A DNA stretch of 64,000 nt from Sphingomonas sp. OV641 (lineage in GTDB: Bacteria; Pseudomonadota; Alphaproteobacteria; Sphingomonadales; Sphingomonadaceae): assembly GCF_900109205.1 (NCBI RefSeq), contig NZ_FNZB01000001.1:1550001-1614000 (forward strand), given 5' to 3'. Below are positions 59,934-64,000 of this stretch, piece by piece. A model generated the notes under the pieces. It ran no database searches. It was not told the DNA's origin and saw only the letters and a list, made by a program, of their open reading frames with translations. The stretch's first letter is position 1. Each line of letters starts with the position of its first letter. The position numbers were made by a program, and so were the translations under genes.

Positions 59934-61607
59934 CTACGATCTTGGCGGTGGCGGAAGTTGCAGCTGGCGTTCGCGAATCCGCCGGGCGCGCAGTTCCAGG
60001 AACCAACGCGGATACAGCTCCTCGTCGGTGATCTGCGGCGTCGGCCGGCTTCGGTTCACCGTCAGCAGCGCGCTTGCTCCGGTGGGAGACCGCCAGATCC
60101 GGTCCAGATCGCTGGCATAGCGCGGATTGAACGGCGGCGTGCGGATCAGCCAGACATAATCAAACGCCTCTCGCGGGAAGCGCGCGATGGAAAAGTCGAT
60201 CGGCTTCCACCATTCGCGCGGGCACCAGCCAGGCGTCACGATCTCCGACGAATCATGCGCGAACATGCCGGCCGTCTTGTATCTTGCCGTCAGCAGTTGC
60301 GCGCCCGGCATGGACCATTGATCGTTGGTATAGGCCAGCCGCCGTACCAGCGCGATGGCGGGCAGATGTTCCAGACGGCTCATCTTCCATTCGTTGCGGC
60401 AGTTCGTTCCCACGAAGGACACCAGGCGCGCGCCCTCGGGCACCTTGTCCAGCGCGGCGAGTTCAGTGTCGTAATCGCGATCAAACAGCCAGAAGCTGGC
60501 GGCCGTGCCCGCCGTTCGCGCCAGGAAGAAACTCATGCCCAGCAGGGCGACGACACCGGCGTGGCGAACGGTCATGCCGACCCGCGGCCGGATCGCGATC
60601 AAGGCGAAGGCGACGACGAATGGCGCAAGACGCATGTCGGCATAGGCCGAGCCGAATACGATCCGTGGCAGCAGCAGATAGACTGCTGCGAGAAACAGCG
60701 CGGACAGGACGAGGTTGCGAGAATATTCGATCGCCGGGTCGCGCACGGCCCGAAACAGCACCAGCAGGAACACGGCGGTCGACGCCACATCCCAGAACTC
60801 CCACCGGTCGCGCAGGACCATCATCACCCAGGCGACCTTCGCCTGCCAGTTGAACCAGTCGGCCGTCTGGCCGGTAACATGGTCACCGGAACGCCAGAAG
60901 ATCATCAGCACCATCGGCAGCGCCAGCGGGACGCAGCCCAGGCCCGCGCGGATCCAGCTTTCGACCCAATGACCCGATCCCGCATCCTTGCGCGCATCAT
61001 GCTGGCGGATCATCTCGGCCGAGAAGGCGAGTACGCCCAGCACCCCCCAGCCGAAGGTGTGGCACAACCACAGCAGGCATGAGAGCGGCACGAAGACGAT
61101 TGCGCGCAGGCCGATCCGGCGCAGACGCGCCATGCGCAACCACAAGGCGAAGAGGCAGAGCGCCACGCCCATCGACAGGGAGAAGTTCACGAATCCGAAC
61201 TGGAACGGATAGCTATAGGCCAGCGGCAGCGCGAACATTGCGGTGGGCGGGATGCGTCCATGAACCTCGCGTGCGATCCACAGCAACCCTGCGGCGGTCA
61301 GCGCGGGAATCGTCATCACGATCAGCTTGACGCCAAGCTCCAGCCCGAACAGCGCGGCAAACGGCACCACCAGAAGGTCGATGCCCAGATTGCCGATCAG
61401 CGACCATTCGAAATTATACCAGTCGGCAAGCCACGGCGCCTGGTCCAGCGGCGTCAGCTGCACGCGATACCGCCCCATATGCCCGGGCAGGTCGACCAGC
61501 GGCGGAATCTCCGGCCACAGCAGCGGAACGATGGAGATCAGCGTGGCAAGCGCGACAAAGGTACGCGTCTGCCACCAACGAAGGGGCGCCCCCGATTGGT
61601 CCATCAA
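59934..61607 (-). CDS. Large polytopic membrane protein, GT-C-like architecture
   Basis: A 557-residue membrane protein with about ten hydrophobic helices and a soluble C-terminal domain (about 390-557). An early periplasmic loop LVDLPGHMGRYRVQL carries acidic residues where GT-C glycosyltransferases place theirs, and the C-terminal part has LVSFVGTNCRNEWKMSRLEH. The family is not one I can name; glycan transfer or polymer export is inferred. It ends 6 bases before the next similar gene starts on the same strand (61614), so they are probably co-transcribed. Confidence 0.65.
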   Translation of the reverse strand: MMDQSGAPLRWWQTRTFVALATLISIVPLLWPEIPPLVDLPGHMGRYRVQLTPLDQAPWLADWYNFEWSLIGNLGIDLLVVPFAALFGLELGVKLIVMTIPALTAAGLLWIAREVHGRIPPTAMFALPLAYSYPFQFGFVNFSLSMGVALCLFALWLRMARLRRIGLRAIVFVPLSCLLWLCHTFGWGVLGVLAFSAEMIRQHDARKDAGSGHWVESWIRAGLGCVPLALPMVLMIFWRSGDHVTGQTADWFNWQAKVAWVMMVLRDRWEFWDVASTAVFLLVLFRAVRDPAIEYSRNLVLSALFLAAVYLLLPRIVFGSAYADMRLAPFVVAFALIAIRPRVGMTVRHAGVVALLGMSFFLARTAGTAASFWLFDRDYDTELAALDKVPEGARLVSFVGTNCRNEWKMSRLEHLPAIALVRRLAYTNDQWSMPGAQLLTARYKTAGMFAHDSSEIVTPGWCPREWWKPIDFSIARFPREAFDYVWLIRTPPFNPRYASDLDRIWRSPTGASALLTVNRSRPTPQITDEELYPRWFLELRARRIRERQLQLPPPPRS

Positions 61608-61613
61608 ACCGTC

Positions 61614-63440
61614 TTACGGGCGGGGTGTCGCCAAGGGCAAGGGCCGAATGACACGCCATGCCTGCGCCGGCCCGCGAACCACAACTGGCTCCAGCCACGC
61701 AAACCGCTCGCCACGCTCCAGCCGCGCCCACAAGCCGTCGGGGAAGCGTTCGCGATAGTGATCAAGCTCGCCCAGCCCCGGGCACACCACCAGATAGTCC
61801 GCTTTGCTGGCGAAGATGATCTGCCGCGCCTGTGATGGCGTACCCGTGAAGGTGCGGATGATCAGCGTCATCGGCTCGGGAGAGCGATGATAGCCTGCAC
61901 CAATCGCGCGGTGGTGAGTTGTGGAAACAATCTCCGGTCCGATGTCGACCGGTGAGAACAGCAGGCTCGGCGGCAGTTCGGCCACCGGCCTGATGTCGCT
62001 TATCTGCGCGCACGTCTGCCCGGCGTCTCTCAGCCGTGAAATCTCCTGCCACGCCGGGTCGCTGCTTCGGCTCCAAGCTAAGCCAGCAATGGCGAGGTAA
62101 CCGGGCGAGGCAATGATCAACGCTGCCGCCGTTGCCACTACCTGCAGACCGACATTGGACAGTTGGCGGGCACGGATCAGCAAGGCCAGCAGCATAGCGG
62201 CGACGCCCGGTACTGCCAGTGCATTGGCCGTTGCTCCCGCACGATCGACGAACACCGTTACAGCGGTGGCCGCAACAAGCAGGACGAGCAATATTGCCCA
62301 ACGTGGCCTGCACTCATCATCCGCCTTGCCCAGGCCTGCGGCGGTGGCGACCACTCCGACCACCGGCACTGCCATGGTCACGAACGCCTGGTAAAATGGC
62401 TGCTCCCAGACCGGTCGGCCCTCCAGAACGTTCAGATACCAGAATTCATAGGCGAGTGGCGGAAGCGTCGCGAACGGTCCGGCAAGGCACTGCGGTGCAT
62501 AAAGGAACAGCACAGCGCCGGTCAGCCCGCCTGCGGCTGCAAGCGCCGCTAGGCGGAAGATCAACGCCGATCGTCCCGCGACCATCGCGATCGTGGTGCT
62601 CAAAGCAGCAAAGCTCAACGTCACCAGCCATGCCGGCGACATTGCATCGCAAGCCGTCGCGAAAAACCCCGGTCCTCGCGTCAGCAGGTGGAGAAGAACT
62701 GCGCCTCCTGCCAGGCTCCACATCAGCGCCAGCAAGAACGGCTTCCGCTCAGGCTGCCAGGCCCAGGCCGCCGCGGCAACGCCGGCGATGCTCACCGCTA
62801 TGGGCAGGCCTTCAATAGAAATCGTCAGCAGTGCAGCCAGCGCCATCCCGGCAAGCGCGCCATTTCTCCATGTCGGTCGACGGAGAAGACAGAGGATCGC
62901 CCCTAGTGTCAGGACGATCTGCCAACCATGATGATCGATGCGCAACGGTCGCAGTTGGATCATCAACGGCAGGGTCAAAGGCGTGATCAAAGCGGCATAG
63001 CGTGCCGCTTCGAAGCCAGCGGTGCGGCGCGTAATCTGGGCGAGGAGCAGCATGGTTGCCAGCAGCGTCAGCAGCGGCACGACCGTCACCGTCAGCCGGA
63101 TTGCCACCGGCTCCCCCAGCAAAGGCGTCGTAGCCACCAGCATCGCCGCTAGCGGAAGATCGACTAGGCGAGACCAGTGCATGGGAAAGGCACCGTGATT
63201 GAACCGGTGCTGCGCAACGTCCCACCAGCTCTGCCCGGCAAGCCAGTCGCGCACTTCCAGCAGCCGCATCGCATCATCTGGATCGTTGAAGCGAAGGATC
63301 AGAATGTCCTTCGCACCGATCATCACGAAGATAATCGCAGCGATCGCCCATGCCACAAGGACCGGCCGCAGTATGCCGGCATCGGCCACTCTGGTAGCGG
63401 CCGCGCCGCTCTGCGGCGCGCTAGACAAAGCCCGTTTCAT
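61614..63440 (-). CDS. Large polytopic membrane protein, GT-C glycosyltransferase-like
   Basis: A 608-residue protein with about twelve membrane segments. The first periplasmic loop holds FNDPDDAMRLLEVRDWLAG and WWDVAQHRFNHGAFPMHWS, resembling the acidic EL1 motif (DDxxR...) of oligosaccharyltransferase/ArnT-type GT-C enzymes. A soluble C-terminal domain (from about 470) includes RDAGQTCAQISDIRPVAELP. Likely transfers sugars from lipid carriers, but no specific substrate is indicated. It is upstream of the other large membrane protein and downstream of the FAD oxidoreductase. Confidence 0.7.
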   Translation of the reverse strand: MKRALSSAPQSGAAATRVADAGILRPVLVAWAIAAIIFVMIGAKDILILRFNDPDDAMRLLEVRDWLAGQSWWDVAQHRFNHGAFPMHWSRLVDLPLAAMLVATTPLLGEPVAIRLTVTVVPLLTLLATMLLLAQITRRTAGFEAARYAALITPLTLPLMIQLRPLRIDHHGWQIVLTLGAILCLLRRPTWRNGALAGMALAALLTISIEGLPIAVSIAGVAAAAWAWQPERKPFLLALMWSLAGGAVLLHLLTRGPGFFATACDAMSPAWLVTLSFAALSTTIAMVAGRSALIFRLAALAAAGGLTGAVLFLYAPQCLAGPFATLPPLAYEFWYLNVLEGRPVWEQPFYQAFVTMAVPVVGVVATAAGLGKADDECRPRWAILLVLLVAATAVTVFVDRAGATANALAVPGVAAMLLALLIRARQLSNVGLQVVATAAALIIASPGYLAIAGLAWSRSSDPAWQEISRLRDAGQTCAQISDIRPVAELPPSLLFSPVDIGPEIVSTTHHRAIGAGYHRSPEPMTLIIRTFTGTPSQARQIIFASKADYLVVCPGLGELDHYRERFPDGLWARLERGERFAWLEPVVVRGPAQAWRVIRPLPLATPRP

Positions 63441-63542
63441 CGCGTCCCCCGCGCCTCAACGCGTCATCTTTTCATTTCGAGAACGCCCACGCGGGACAGT
63501 CGAGCGCTCTGCCGTTGGCTTCGCCCCTCGCCGTCCCTCGCT

Positions 63543-64000
63543 TCAGGCCGCCTTCAGCCGCTCCGGCACCGCGCGCAGGCTGCCCAGCGCCGCTTGCTCT
63601 CCCTCGCGCCCGCTCTCGTGATATTCGGCGTCCTCGTTCACCGCCCAGATATCGTACACGCGCGCGCCGGCCTCAATGTTGCGGACCGTCAGCATGGCGG
63701 TCATCATCGCATGATCCTGGTTGTTGTAACGGTGCATGCCGTTGCGCCCGACGCAGTGAAGCGTCGGGTAGCGCGCCTCGATCTCCTGCCGCATCATCTC
63801 GACGTTGGCGGCATAATGTTCGTCATATACCGGATAGGCCTTTTCCTGTCGCACGACCGTGCCGCCGACGATCTGGTCCTCGCGGCACAGGCCGAGCTGC
63901 GCCATCTCGCGCGTTGCAAGCGCGACCAGTTCGTCGTCGCTGGACGCCCACAGCCCGTCCCCCTCGAAGCAGAAATATTCCAGGCCAACACACGCCAAGT
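63543..64000 (-). CDS. C-terminal part of an FAD-dependent oxidoreductase (UDP-galactopyranose-mutase-like)
   Basis: Only the last 152 codons lie in the window; the gene continues to the right. VVRQEKAYPVYDEHYAANV, RYPTLHCVGRNGMHRYNNQD and HAMMTAMLTVRNIEAG are characteristic of NAD(P)/FAD oxidoreductases related to UDP-galactopyranose mutase or protoporphyrinogen oxidase, in which the RNG-x-x-x-YNNQD segment contacts FAD. Adjacent GT-C-like genes suggest sugar-nucleotide metabolism for surface glycans. Specificity cannot be decided from this fragment. Confidence 0.78.
   Translation of the reverse strand, partial: LACVGLEYFCFEGDGLWASSDDELVALATREMAQLGLCREDQIVGGTVVRQEKAYPVYDEHYAANVEMMRQEIEARYPTLHCVGRNGMHRYNNQDHAMMTAMLTVRNIEAGARVYDIWAVNEDAEYHESGREGEQAALGSLRAVPERLKAA

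Overview
The window is a 64 kb chromosomal stretch from a high-GC alphaproteobacterium, most likely Sphingomonas or a close relative in the Sphingomonadaceae. The evidence is the gene content: ChpT, DivK, DUF1489 and DUF3572 families, sphingomonad-style chemotaxis and Psp gene orders, an alphaproteobacterial RNase P RNA, and GTCATCCCCGCG-type palindromic repeats. It is almost fully coding, with no phage, insertion sequence or CRISPR array. Most of it is conserved core genome.

Layout. 0-12.6 kb: the start of an unidentified gene, an Lrp/AsnC regulator, a periplasmic TPR-like protein, an SDR, gyrA, a DUF885 metallopeptidase-like protein, DUF488, an EAL phosphodiesterase, moaA and nadK. 12.7-18.6 kb: tRNA-Asn, superoxide dismutase, then pspF divergent from a phage-shock operon. 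The operon has a textbook sigma-54 promoter, a 43-residue membrane peptide, pspA, pspB, pspC and five further small PspB-like membrane proteins, followed by sufE. 18.7-21.9 kb: a subclass-B3-like metallo-beta-lactamase with Glu in place of the first zinc His, divergent from an AmpR-type regulator; then a J-domain/ferredoxin pair and rnpB. 22-25.2 kb: lipoproteins, a lower-GC islet, a palindromic repeat doublet and an AmiD-type amidase. 25.2-31 kb: cheA-cheW-cheY-cheB-cheR with chpT directly upstream.

31-42.5 kb: JAMM protein, rluD, rpoH, membrane proteins, a sulfotransferase, bfd/bfr (iron storage), an Hpt protein, der, bamB, a YfgM-like protein and panB. 42.8-49.7 kb: an MBL-fold hydrolase with a DUF892 protein, dnaN, two paralogous outer-membrane barrels, a histidine phosphatase, an IalB-like protein and rlmN. 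49.7-53.4 kb: a CDC48/p97-type AAA ATPase, a candidate LysR-controlled small RNA and a LysR regulator. 53.4-64 kb: cyclophilin, mgtE, divK, HAD, RidA and FemAB-like genes, DUF2490, two large polytopic membrane proteins probably tied to surface glycan synthesis, and the C-terminal end of an FAD-dependent mutase-like oxidoreductase.

How genes work together. PspF, the sigma-54 site and upstream dyads form a self-contained envelope-stress circuit with an unusually enlarged set of single-pass membrane subunits. The AmpR/B3 pair, with an AmiD amidase about 5 kb away, suggests beta-lactam sensing through cell-wall recycling. ChpT, DivK and an Hpt protein belong to the CtrA-type phosphorelay network. 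The most novel-looking features are the PspB-paralogue array, the Glu116-type B3 enzyme with AmpR, and a roughly 83-nt RNA beside a strong LysR-type operator. Start sites were chosen by Shine-Dalgarno match and family N-termini, and several remain uncertain.
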